The notes beneath the pieces are model-generated. The model saw nothing but the letters and a program-made list of their open reading frames with translations. It was not told the origin of the DNA and made no database searches. DNA of 27,869 bases from CAG-841 sp963614875 (GTDB lineage: Bacteria; Bacillota; Clostridia; Oscillospirales; CAG-272). Position 1 is the first letter of the stretch. Each line of letters opens with the position of its first letter. Location: positions 1 through 27,869 of the forward strand of contig CAVEFC010000018.1 of the NCBI GenBank assembly GCA_963614875.1, given 5' to 3'. Below are positions 1 through 8,500 of the stretch, one piece after another. Position numbers and translations under genes: made by a program.

Positions 1-24
1 GCGGCTGTCCGTTCGGACAGCCGC
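1..24. terminator. Hairpin at window edge, probable terminator of an upstream gene
   Basis: A perfect 10-bp stem (1-10 with 15-24) closes a GTTC loop. It is followed by an AT-rich stretch with broken T runs rather than a clean T tract. It probably ends a gene lying left of the window and insulates the regulator promoter at 77. Confidence 0.6.
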
Positions 25-76
25 CGCTTATATTTATGTTATTTTTGTAAATAAAGAGTAAATAAGCAAACCGAAC

Positions 77-105
77 TTGATTTTTTCGCCGCTTTGTGAT
101 ACAAT
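77..105 (+). promoter_or_regulatory. Sigma-A promoter of the DtxR-family regulator gene
   Basis: TTGATT at 77-82 and TACAAT at 100-105 are separated by 17 bases. The expected start is near 112, leaving about 30 bases of leader before the ATG at 142. Confidence 0.7.
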
Positions 106-141
106 CAAATCAAACAATGAATTTTGAATCGAGAAAAGGTT

Positions 142-519
142 ATGGCAAAAATTCAGGAATCGGGCGAAATGTATCTTGAAACGATATATGTGTTATCAAA
201 AAAAGGACCTGTACGTTCTACGGACGTGGCTGAACACATGGGATATTCAAAGCCGAGCGTAAGTCGTGCCGTGGGCTTGCTCAAAAGCGGCGGACATCTG
301 CTTATGGACAGAGAAGGCTACCTTACTCTTACGGAAACGGGACTTGCAATAGCCGCAAAAATTTACGAAAGGCATATTTTTCTTTCGGAATTTCTCGTAA
401 GGCTCGGAGTCGATAAGGACGTCGCCGCGGCGGACGCCTGCAAAATAGAACACGTCATAAGCGCGGAATCGTTCGAGGCGATAAAAAAGTACGTCAAGGA
501 CAATCAGAACAACGGATAA
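142..519 (+). CDS. DtxR/MntR-family metal-dependent transcriptional regulator
   Basis: This 125-residue protein is a metal-sensing repressor with an N-terminal winged helix (about residues 8-65, recognition helix around SKPSVSRAV) and a dimerisation/metal domain. The ATG at 142 has a purine-rich GAGAAAAGG just upstream, although the spacing is only 2 bases. An in-frame TTG at 124 has no Shine-Dalgarno, and the family N-terminus fits the ATG. Met10, Cys100, Glu103 and His104 match the main-site ligand pattern of iron-type DtxR/IdeR (Met, Cys, Glu, His). MntR instead has Asp and Glu at the first two positions. The DtxR third-domain SH3 fold is missing, giving the short MntR-like length. The ancillary-site histidine in the ADAC region is Ala. 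A role in iron or manganese homeostasis is inferred; no metal transporter is adjacent. Confidence 0.85.
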   Translation: MAKIQESGEMYLETIYVLSKKGPVRSTDVAEHMGYSKPSVSRAVGLLKSGGHLLMDREGYLTLTETGLAIAAKIYERHIFLSEFLVRLGVDKDVAAADACKIEHVISAESFEAIKKYVKDNQNNG

Positions 520-524
520 AAAAT

Positions 525-561
525 AACCCGAAGGTGTAAAAACCTGTCGGGTTTTTGTTTT
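525..561. terminator. Bidirectional terminator between convergent genes
   Basis: An AACCCGA/TCGGGTT stem is extended by AGGT/ACCT with one bulged G. It has a T run on the right (552-556) and an A run on the left, so it can end both the regulator gene (plus) and the ABC operon (minus). Confidence 0.85.
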
Positions 562-581
562 GATAAAAATGTTTTTCCGGC

Positions 582-1169
582 TTACAGCAAAATTCCGTTA
601 TTCAGGGTAAGCACTCTGTCGGACAGGGCTTTTGCCTCTTCTTCGCTGTGCGTTACGATAACGGCGCATTTGCCGTCAAGACAGGCTTTGAGAAGCGAAA
701 TAACGGAGGCTTTTGTCGCCGCGTCAAGCCCGCGGAGCGGCTCGTCGAGAAGGCAGATTTTTCTGCCCGAGGCAATAAGTCTTGCAAGCGAAACCCTCTG
801 CGCCATACCGCTTGAAAGCTCGGACGGAAGCTTTGCGGCAACATCTCCGAGCCCGAGCGCAGAGAGCAGCTCGGACGCTTTTTTCGTATTTTCCGAGCGG
901 TCTTTACCGCTCATTACGCACGTTACGTTTTCAATCACCGATACGCTTTCGAAAAGACGCGGCTCGGCAAACGAAAACGCGATATCGCCGTCTGTACGCA
1001 CGGTTCCTTCGTCCGCCTCTTCGAGCCCTGCGATAATCCGCAGAAGCGTTGTTTTTCCCGAGCCCGATTTTCCCATTACGGCTACGGTTTCGTTTCCCAC
1101 GGAAAGCGAAAGTCCTTTGAGAACGGTATTTTCTCCGTAGTTTTTCGATATGTTTTCTATGTTTATCAC
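582..1169 (-). CDS. ABC importer ATPase, SsuB/TauB-like, with altered Q-loop
   Basis: This 195-residue protein is the nucleotide-binding subunit of an importer of the nitrate/sulfonate/taurine type. Visible motifs are Walker A GKSGSGKTT (33-41), signature LSSGMAQRV (118-126, where the family usually has LSGGM), Walker B ICLLDEP (138-144) and the switch His174. The Q-loop glutamine expected in the FxFQEPRL context is Ala68. At 195 residues it lacks most of the C-terminal extension of the usual 240-260-residue homologues. The start is GTG, overlapping the permease stop by 4 bases (GTGA), so it is translationally coupled as the last gene of the operon. The substrate cannot be read from this subunit. 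Confidence 0.92.
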   Translation of the reverse strand: MINIENISKNYGENTVLKGLSLSVGNETVAVMGKSGSGKTTLLRIIAGLEEADEGTVRTDGDIAFSFAEPRLFESVSVIENVTCVMSGKDRSENTKKASELLSALGLGDVAAKLPSELSSGMAQRVSLARLIASGRKICLLDEPLRGLDAATKASVISLLKACLDGKCAVIVTHSEEEAKALSDRVLTLNNGILL

Positions 1170-1927
1170 AAAACGGCTTCACCGCCTTTGCAGAGCTTTC
1201 CGAGCGCAAGAATTATTATTTTTTCGATAATGACGCTGAGTATTACAATCACGGCGGTAAGCGCAAACAATTCCTCGGATTCGAGATATATTTTTGCGCT
1301 GTAAAGCATTGTGCCGACAGAGCTTTTCGGAACGCATATCACCTCTGCCGCTATGCCCGCCTTCCACGCAAGGCCGAGAGCCGAACGGCATCCGGCGTAA
1401 AAATAGGGAAGCGCCGACGGCAGATACAAAAGCCTGAGCTTTTTTGACGGAGTGAAATTATATACCTGCGCTACCTCCGCTTTGTCGGTCGGGACGGATT
1501 CTATTCCTTTTTTTACGTTCATAAAAATTATCGGAACGACCATAAGCGCGGAGGCGAGCATCGGGACGATGTTTTTTGAAAAAATAAAAAGCATAACAAT
1601 TATTACGGAAGCCACGGGAGTTGCTTTTATAACTTCGATTGCGGGGGAAATCACCGTTCCGATAAGCCGTACCGATTTTGAAAGCACGGCAAGCGCCACG
1701 CCGATAATTATTCCTGCCGCAAGCCCCGCAAAAATATATGCGACGGATCTTCCGCAGGCTATATAAAAGCTTTTGGTTTTCAGCAGTCGGAGCAGCGCTT
1801 TCAGCACCGCCGGAGGCGACGGGAGAATGACAGGCTTCGATATTATAAGCGAGGTCATCTCCCATATGAGCATCCAGAACAGAAATACTCCGACGCCGGT
1901 TATGATTTTTTTGACTTTCGGATTCAT
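1166..1927 (-). CDS. ABC importer permease, SsuC/TauC-like
   Basis: A 253-residue inner-membrane subunit with about six hydrophobic helices. The first is at about residues 7-30. The cytoplasmic coupling loop, with an EAA-like pattern (GIESVPTDKAEVAQVYNF), lies near residues 140-160. This is the BPD_transp_1 architecture of nitrate/sulfonate/taurine-type importers. It overlaps the binding-protein stop by 4 bases (ATGA) and the ATPase start by 4 bases, giving a tightly coupled operon. It would form the homodimeric channel that receives substrate from the lipoprotein encoded upstream. Substrate unknown. Confidence 0.93.
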   Translation of the reverse strand: MNPKVKKIITGVGVFLFWMLIWEMTSLIISKPVILPSPPAVLKALLRLLKTKSFYIACGRSVAYIFAGLAAGIIIGVALAVLSKSVRLIGTVISPAIEVIKATPVASVIIVMLFIFSKNIVPMLASALMVVPIIFMNVKKGIESVPTDKAEVAQVYNFTPSKKLRLLYLPSALPYFYAGCRSALGLAWKAGIAAEVICVPKSSVGTMLYSAKIYLESEELFALTAVIVILSVIIEKIIILALGKLCKGGEAVL

Positions 1928-2904
1928 TTGACCTCTATTGATTTGTAGAAGTCGTCCGACGGGAGCTTGCCGCCGACAGACGACGGATTGGCTTTATAAA
2001 GCACCTCAAGCATTCCTTTCATTGCGGCAACGGCTTCGTCGCCGGAGATCGCGCTGATATTGCAGTTCGGGATAGCCTTTTTGGCAATTGCGGCTTTTGG
2101 AACTATGCCGTATTTTTCGCAGTATGAAGCGCCCGTGTCAACATCGGAATTTATTGTGTCAACCGATTTTTTGTATTCCGAAAGGAACGTTTTTACCGCT
2201 TCGGGATGTTCGCCGTAAAATTTGTTTGAAACCACAAGAACGCCCTGAACAAGCGTGGTATCGCTTACCTTGTCCCACTCTTTTGTAAGGTCGAGAGCTA
2301 TGCGGAGATCGCCCGTTTTCTGAAGAAGCGCGCTTGTCACGTTCGGTTCGGGAAGAACGCCTATCGAAACCGTATTTGCGGCAAGCTTTGAAGCAAGCTC
2401 CGCGTGATCGGAAAGATATTCGACAGTTACGTCTTCTCCGACTTTAAGACCGTTTTTTTCAAGAACGAAGTTGAGCGCATATTCGGGAGTCGCGCCCTGA
2501 CCTGTAGAATAGATTGTTTTGCCTTTGAGATCCGCTACGGAATTTACGGTATTTCCGTTTTCGAGAACGTAAAGCACGCCGAGAGTCGCTACGCCGATAA
2601 AGCTTATATCCGCGCCTTTGTTGAAAAGCACAGCCGCAAGATTTACGGGAAGCGCGGCGATATCGAAATCGCCCGCTATTACCGTCGCCTGCGCTTCCGC
2701 GGGTGCGGACGCGAGAGAGAAGGTATAGCTGTTCTGAGTCGTGCCGTTTTCATTTTCAGCCATAAGGGAAGCCATCCCCATTCCCGTAGGACCTTTGAGC
2801 GCCGTTATGCGAACGTCCGTTCTTTCCACGGGCGTTTTTTCCTTGCAGGCGACAAAGCAAAAACACATAAGCGCCGCCATTACGATTGCAATAAGTTTCT
2901 TCAT
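1924..2904 (-). CDS. ABC importer substrate-binding lipoprotein, NMT1/SsuA family
   Basis: A 326-residue secreted lipoprotein. A basic, hydrophobic signal peptide ends in FVAC, with Cys20 as the lipidated residue. The mature part has the two-lobed NMT1/SsuA-like pattern, including DLKGKTIYSTGQGATPEYAL (about 125-144) and the LPEPN segment of the second lobe. An AGAGGT Shine-Dalgarno lies just upstream of the ATG, and 21 bases separate it from the regulator gene. The family binds sulfonates, taurine, nitrate, thiamine precursors and other small molecules, so the ligand cannot be named from sequence. It is the first transport gene after the CRP/FNR-type regulator and is presumably under its control. 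Confidence 0.9.
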   Translation of the reverse strand: MKKLIAIVMAALMCFCFVACKEKTPVERTDVRITALKGPTGMGMASLMAENENGTTQNSYTFSLASAPAEAQATVIAGDFDIAALPVNLAAVLFNKGADISFIGVATLGVLYVLENGNTVNSVADLKGKTIYSTGQGATPEYALNFVLEKNGLKVGEDVTVEYLSDHAELASKLAANTVSIGVLPEPNVTSALLQKTGDLRIALDLTKEWDKVSDTTLVQGVLVVSNKFYGEHPEAVKTFLSEYKKSVDTINSDVDTGASYCEKYGIVPKAAIAKKAIPNCNISAISGDEAVAAMKGMLEVLYKANPSSVGGKLPSDDFYKSIEVK

Positions 2905-2925
2905 TTGTACCTCTTTTCCGTCAGC

Positions 2926-3576
2926 TTATCTGACACTTTTAAGAATATCTTCCGAGAGAATTACGACCGTTCCGTCCGAATATCCGATCGCGCCGAGCTT
3001 TTCAAGCGATTCGAGCGAGCGGTAAACGGAGGTTCTTCCTATGCCGAGCTTTTTTGAAAGACGCGAAACGTTGAGCTCAAAGCTTTGGCTTTTTTCTCCG
3101 AGCAGTGCGGTCGCCACGGCAGAGTCCGCATTTTTTGCGGTGAACGCGCTGATTTTTCTGTTGAGAAAGCGTATTTTATCCGAAAGAAACGATATATACG
3201 CAAGCGCAACCTGCGGATCGGACGCGATAATTTCTTTTACCTTGCTTTCGCCGATAAACAGCACATCGGACGCGGTTTTTGACACCACGGTGCTGACATA
3301 GCCGCTTTCTTTTCCGAAAAGCGCCGCCGCGCCGAACATATCTCCTCGTGAAAGGGTATTAAGCCTTACGCGCCGGTTTCCCGTTTCGCCGTAAACTTCA
3401 ACCTTTCCGAAAACAATTATGCCGAGACTTTTTTCAAAGCTTTCGGCGGAGTAGATAAGCTCGTCGGGCTCGAAATGCTTTGTATCGCAGCAAAGCAGCT
3501 TTTTGTATGTGTTTTCGGACGCTTCCGAAAACACATCGCATAATCCGAGCGCGGAAAGAATTTTTCTGTCGGTCAT
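2926..3576 (-). CDS. CRP/FNR-family transcriptional regulator of the ABC operon
   Basis: A 216-residue protein with an N-terminal cyclic-nucleotide-binding-like beta-roll (about residues 10-115), a long dimerisation helix and a C-terminal winged helix (LSKKLGIGRTSVYRSLESL, about 170-190). The ATG at 3576 is chosen because a GGAGGG Shine-Dalgarno sits 4 bases before it. An in-frame TTG four codons upstream overlaps that site. The FNR pattern of N-terminal iron-sulfur cysteines is not present (only scattered Cys), so oxygen sensing through a 4Fe-4S cluster is unlikely. The effector is unknown. It is the first gene of the operon, and a palindrome over its transcription start suggests autoregulation. 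Confidence 0.88.
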   Translation of the reverse strand: MTDRKILSALGLCDVFSEASENTYKKLLCCDTKHFEPDELIYSAESFEKSLGIIVFGKVEVYGETGNRRVRLNTLSRGDMFGAAALFGKESGYVSTVVSKTASDVLFIGESKVKEIIASDPQVALAYISFLSDKIRFLNRKISAFTAKNADSAVATALLGEKSQSFELNVSRLSKKLGIGRTSVYRSLESLEKLGAIGYSDGTVVILSEDILKSVR

Positions 3577-3591
3577 AAAACCCTCCAAAAG

Positions 3592-3607
3592 TGTTCTATT
3601 TGGAACA
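3592..3607. promoter_or_regulatory. CRP-like palindromic operator TGTTC-N6-GAACA
   Basis: A perfect 5-6-5 inverted repeat has the same geometry as CRP/FNR sites (TGTGA-N6-TCACA). It lies at the predicted start point of the minus-strand operon, 5 bases downstream of the -10 box, where a bound dimer would be expected to repress. Confidence 0.6.
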
Positions 3608-3612
3608 ACTTT

Positions 3613-3641
3613 ATAATATCATACCGGATTTTCTTTGTCAA
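3613..3641 (-). promoter_or_regulatory. Sigma-A promoter of the regulator-ABC operon
   Basis: Read on the minus strand, TTGACA (3641-3636) is followed after 17 bases by TATTAT (3618-3613). This is a near-consensus promoter. No other promoter was seen between the four genes. Confidence 0.85.
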
Positions 3642-3690
3642 TAAATTTTCTGATATTTTTCCGAAATATATACACAAGCGCAAATATATC

Positions 3691-3699
3691 TGATATAAT
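3691..3699 (+). promoter_or_regulatory. Extended -10 promoter of murB-whiA-dnaE
   Basis: TGATATAAT is an extended -10 element (TGN-TATAAT, with TATAAT at 3694-3699). The -35 region (3671-3676, TACACA) is poor, as is usual for extended -10 promoters. The start would be near 3706, about 30 bases before the murB start codon. Confidence 0.6.
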
Positions 3700-3736
3700 G
3701 ATATATGTAAAAAGCTGTTTTCCGGAGGTGATATTT

Positions 3737-4652
3737 CTGAATACTCAATATATCCGCGAGATGATCGGAAATTTCCGGACGGAAACAGACGCGCTTTTTT
3801 CGGAAAAATGCTCATTTGCCGTTGGCGGAAAAATCGGGCTTTGCGTTTTTCCGTCGGGCGCAAAGGAACTTATACGCGCAGTCGGAATGGCGGAAGAATA
3901 CGGGGAAAAATATGTCGTTCTCGGAAATATGACAAATATTCTCCCATCCGATGATACATATGACGGAACGGTTATAGTGNNNNNNNNNNGTTATAGTGAC
4001 GTCAGGAATGCAGGAAATACGCTTTGACGGCAACACCGTTTTTGCCGAAGTGGGCGTTCCGATAACAAAGCTTGCGCTTTCCGCGGCAAAAAACGGACTT
4101 TCGGGGCTTGAATTCGCCTACGGAATTCCAGGGAGCCTTGGCGGAGCGGTTTATATGAACGCCGGCGCTTACGGCGGCTGCATCGCCGACGCTCTGGTTT
4201 CTGTCACGGCGTATGATACAGAAAGCAAAGCGGTTTCGGACTATACGGCAAAAGAATGCGGGTTCGGATACCGCGAGAGCAGATTCCGCCACGGCAAAGA
4301 AATAATACTTTCGGCAAGGCTTGAAATGAAATCCGGAAACGCCGACGAAATAATTTCCGTATGCGAAAAAAATATGTCGGCGCGCAGGGAAAAGCAGCCG
4401 CTTGAAAAGCACAGCGCGGGAAGTACGTTCCGCCGTCCCGAAGGGTATTATGCAGGAGCGCTTATAGAAGCGTCGGGACTCAAGGGAATGAGATGCGGAG
4501 GAGCGCAGGTTTCCGAAAAGCACGCGGGGTTTGTCATCAATGCGGGGAACGCTTCGGGCGCAGATATAGCTGAAATAATAAAACGCATAAAAAACAAGGT
4601 TTACAAGGACTCCGGCGTTATGCTGGAGGAGGAAATAATATATATAAAATGA
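3737..4652 (+). CDS. murB: UDP-N-acetylenolpyruvoylglucosamine reductase, interrupted by an assembly join
   Basis: This FAD enzyme reduces enolpyruvyl-UDP-GlcNAc to UDP-MurNAc in peptidoglycan synthesis. The FAD domain begins FAVGG and contains LGNMTNIL. GLSGLEFAYGIPGSLGG and YMNAGAYGG are MurB hallmarks. The reductase part has the Arg in GYRESRF, the proton-donor Ser in SAGSTF and a C-terminal Glu in MLEEE. A run of 10 Ns at 3980-3989 is flanked by identical 9-base copies of GTTATAGTG. Removing 19 bases restores one 298-residue frame reading TVIVTSGMQEIRF, so the apparent frameshift is an artefact. The start is most likely CTG at 3737, 8 bases after GGAGG. The GTG at 3728 lies inside the Shine-Dalgarno and the ATG at 3760 has none. 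Confidence 0.9.
3980..3989. other. Scaffold gap (10 N) inside murB
   Basis: Ten Ns lie between two copies of GTTATAGTG (3971-3979 and 3990-3998). The duplicated 9-mer is the contig overlap left unmerged. True extra sequence is probably zero, because collapsing it restores the MurB frame. Confidence 0.9.
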
Positions 4653-4665
4653 GGTTTTGATAATT

Positions 4666-5568
4666 ATGTCTTTTTCCGGTGAAACAAAAACCGCGCTTGC
4701 GAAAATCGCCTGCGAGCAGGATTGCTGCGCCGAAGCCGAGCTTTCGGGAATGCTTATATTTTCTTCCGTATTTGAAAAGGATAAAACGGTTTTCCTCTCC
4801 GAAACGGAGGACGCGGCTTATCTTTTTTCGGGACTTCTGATACGGTGTCTTGATATATGCTCGTCTCCCGAGGTGTTTGAAAAGGGAAAAAACGGCGCTC
4901 TTGTTTTCAGGACGGCGATAAGCGGCGACGACGCAAAAAAGCTTTATAATTTTGCCTTTCCTGACGGTGTCAGCAGGATAGCCGCAGAAAAGCTTATATG
5001 CAAGCATTGCGCCGACGCCTTTATACGCGGAGCGTTTCTTTCGTGTGGATTCGTAAATCCGCCGGAAAAACGCTACGGAATAGAATTCAGCGTTTCAAAT
5101 GCCGATATTGCCGTTGAGCTTGCGACGCTTTTGTCGTCAAAGCTCGGCATGCCGAAGCTGAGCGCAAGAAAAGGAAATCAGATAGTTTATTACAGAGGCG
5201 GAGAAAAGGTCGCCGACGCACTTATGCTTATGGGCGCACAGAGCGCGGCTTTCGAGATAATGGACAGTCAGGCTTTGCGTTCGATAAGAAACGAGCAGAA
5301 CAGACAGACAAATTTCGAGGTTGCAAACATTTCAAAGCAGAGCGCGGCGTCAAAAATACAGACGGACGCGATAGAATTTCTCAAAAGCACGGGAAAGTTC
5401 GAGCTTCTTTCGCCGGTATTGCGTCAGACTGCAAACCTGAGGGCTTCCAATCCCGACGCGTCGATGACGGATCTCGGAAATATGGAAAATCCACCCGTAT
5501 CAAAATCTCAGGAAAGCAAAAGACTTCAGAAAATAGTCGAGCTTTACAATCTTCACAAAAACGGTTGA
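4666..5568 (+). CDS. whiA: WhiA, DNA-binding developmental/division regulator
   Basis: WhiA is a conserved Gram-positive protein with an N-terminal LAGLIDADG homing-endonuclease fold lacking nuclease activity and a C-terminal helix-turn-helix. In Bacillus it affects cell division and chromosome segregation; in Streptomyces it drives sporulation genes. This 300-residue protein starts MSFSGETKTALAKI, the usual N-terminus, at the ATG at 4666 (GAGG at 4651-4654). A TTG at 4657 is too close to that site. The ALRSIRNEQNRQTNFEVANISK segment (about residues 203-224) and a C-terminal HTH region ending with a RLQKIVELY helix are characteristic. It begins 13 bases after murB and abuts dnaE, so the three appear co-transcribed. 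Confidence 0.92.
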   Translation: MSFSGETKTALAKIACEQDCCAEAELSGMLIFSSVFEKDKTVFLSETEDAAYLFSGLLIRCLDICSSPEVFEKGKNGALVFRTAISGDDAKKLYNFAFPDGVSRIAAEKLICKHCADAFIRGAFLSCGFVNPPEKRYGIEFSVSNADIAVELATLLSSKLGMPKLSARKGNQIVYYRGGEKVADALMLMGAQSAAFEIMDSQALRSIRNEQNRQTNFEVANISKQSAASKIQTDAIEFLKSTGKFELLSPVLRQTANLRASNPDASMTDLGNMENPPVSKSQESKRLQKIVELYNLHKNG

Positions 5569-5588
5569 CAAAAGAAAGGAAGCGGAAA

Positions 5589-8500
5589 ATGTCGTTTTGT
5601 CATTTGCATCTTCACAGCGAATACAGCCTGCTTGACGGAGCCTGTCGGGTAAAGGATATACCCAAGCTTGCCGCCGAAAACGGTCATACCGCCGTCGCCA
5701 TAACGGATCACGGCGCGATGTACGGCGCGGTTGATTTTTATCTTGCCTGCAAGAACTACGGAATAAAGCCGATTATCGGCTGCGAGGTTTATGTGGCTTC
5801 CGGCTCAAGATTCGACAAAACGCGCGATTCGGATTATTCAAGATACCATCTTGTGCTTCTCTGTAAAAACGAAACAGGATACAGAAACCTTATTTATATG
5901 GTTTCAAAGGGATTTACGGAAGGTTTTTACGCAAAGCCGAGAATAGATCTTGAACTTCTGCGCGAGCACAGCGAGGGACTTGTATGTCTTTCCGCCTGTC
6001 TTGCCGGATACGTTCCGAGAATGATATCGGCGGGAGAATTTGAAAAAGCCGAAAAGCACGCCGTTGAAATGGACAGGCTGTTCGGCAGGGGAAATTATTA
6101 TCTTGAGCTTCAGTATCACGGAATAGAGGCGCAAAGAGAAGTAAACGAAGGACTTATAGATATATCGAAAAGAACGGGGATTCCGCTTGTAGCCACAAAC
6201 GACGTGCATTATCCGAAAAAATCTGACGCGGAAAATCAAGCCGTGATGCTTTGCATACAGACAAACTCAAAGCTTTCCGACGGCAGACCGATAGGCTTTG
6301 AAACTGACGAGTTCTACTACAAAAGCACAGAAGAAATGACGGCGCTTTTCGGAAGCATTGAAGGCGCGATAGACAACTCCGGCAAAATAGCCGATATGTG
6401 CAATTTCGATTTTGATTTTTCAAAGCGTTTTCTTCCGAGATACACCACCGATACGGGCGAAAAGCCGGAGGATTTTCTTTCGCGTATGGCGGCGGAGGGA
6501 CTTGAAAAAAAGATTGAAACGGGCGAGATAGTTTTCGATGATATCCGCACAAGGCAGACGTATGAGGAAAGAATGAAATACGAGCTTTCCGTGATATGCA
6601 AAATGGGATATTCCGAGTATTATCTGATAGTCTGGGATTTTATAAACGCGGCAAAGCGAATGAACATTCCGACGGGCCCCGGACGAGGCTCGGGCGCCGG
6701 CTCGCTTGTGGCGTATCTTGTCGGGATAACGGACGTCGATTCGATAAAATACAACCTTATGTTTGAGAGATTTCTCAATCCCGAAAGAGTCAGTATGCCG
6801 GATTTCGATACGGATTTTTGCTATGAACGTCGCGATGAGGTGATAGAATACGTTTCCGAAAAGTACGGAAAGGAGCGGGTTTGCGGAATAATAACCTTCG
6901 GAACGCTTGCCGCAAAAGCCGTGCTCCGCGACGTCGGGCGCGCGCTCGGAATGAGCTATGCGGATGTTGACGCCGTTGCAAAAGCCGTGCCCTCCGACCT
7001 TCACATAACGCTTGAAAAAGCCATGGAGGGAAAGCTCGGCGATATGTACGAGACCGACGAAAACGTCAGGCGACTTGTCGATATTTCAATGGCGCTTGAG
7101 GGAATGCCGCGTCACGCTTCGGCGCACGCCGCGGGAATAGTGATAACCGACAAGCCCGTCTGCGATTATGTTCCGACGGCTGTCGGCAACGGAATGATCC
7201 TTACGCAGTTTACAATGGATACGATAGCAAAGCTCGGACTTCTGAAGTTCGACTTTCTCGGACTTCGTTATCTTACGATAATTTCGGACGCGGAAAAGGA
7301 AATAAGACGGACAGATCCTGATTTCGATATAAAAAAAGTTCCGCAGGACGACAAAGAAACCTACGAGCTTATATCGTCCGGTCATACCGACGGGATATTC
7401 CAGCTTGAATCAGGAGGAATGAGAAAATTACTTTCCCAGATGCAGCCGAGAAATCTTGAAGATATAATAATCGCGATATCGCTTTACAGGCCGGGGCCGA
7501 TGGACTCGATACCGACGTTTCTTGAAAACAGAGCGCATCCCGAAAAAGTAAAATATGCCTGTCCGCAGCTTAAAGGCATACTTGAAAATACGTCGGGATG
7601 TATAGTATATCAGGAGCAGGTAATGCAGATCTGCCGCGATATTGCGGGATTTTCGTTCGGGCGCGCAGATATAATCCGCAGAGCGATGTCCAAAAAGAAA
7701 AGCGGCGAAATGGAAAAGGAACGCAATGCGTTCATTTACGGCGAAAAGGATTCGGACGGAAACGTAATATGCGCAGGAGCAGTGGCAAACGGCGTCGCCG
7801 AGGATATCGCAACCGATATCTTCGATACGATGTCCGCATTTGCAAGCTATGCGTTCAACAAATCGCACGCGACGGCTTACGCTTATCTTTCGTACCGAAC
7901 GGCATATCTTAAGTGTCATTATCCGTGTCAGTATCTTGCCTCGCTTCTTACGAGCGTGCTCGGGAATATGACGAAAACCGCATCGTATATAGCGGAAGCG
8001 CAGAAATCGTATCATATAGAGGTGCTTTCTCCCGATATAAACGAAAGCTTTGAAAAGTACAGCGTTGTTGATCACAACGGGAAAAAAGCCATACGCTTCG
8101 GGCTTCTCGGCATTAAAAATGTCGGATTGTCGTTCCTTTCGGATGTCATAGGTGAAAGAAACAAAAACGGCACATTCTCATCGTTTACCGATTTCATATC
8201 GCGTATGAGCGGCTACGATATAAACAAGCGTCAGATCGAAGCGCTTATAAAAAGCGGCGCGTGCGATTCGCTCGGAATAAAGCGCAGCGTGCTTCTCGGC
8301 GATTATGAAAACATAACCGATATTTATCTTCGTCGGAAAAAGAGCGCCGACGACGGTCAGATAGATATGTTTTCAACGCTTGACGAGGCGGCTGTCGCGG
8401 AAAGCGAATATAAATATACCGACAGACCTGAGCTTACCAAAAAGGAACTTCTGGCGCAGGAACGCGAAAGCACGGGAATGTATTTTTCGGGACATCCGTC

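Noticed and set aside
670..1140. Long open frames opposite the ABC ATPase and elsewhere on the opposite strand of real genes
   Set aside because: They are antisense shadows of genes with clear motifs, lack ribosome sites and show low-complexity, Arg/Ser-rich translations.
2926..3576. The regulator as an oxygen-sensing FNR
   Set aside because: The cysteines do not form the N-terminal or C-terminal iron-sulfur cluster patterns of FNR proteins.
3971..4027. murB as two separate genes or a pseudogene
   Set aside because: The frame break coincides exactly with the Ns and a duplicated 9-mer; removing them yields a continuous conserved protein.
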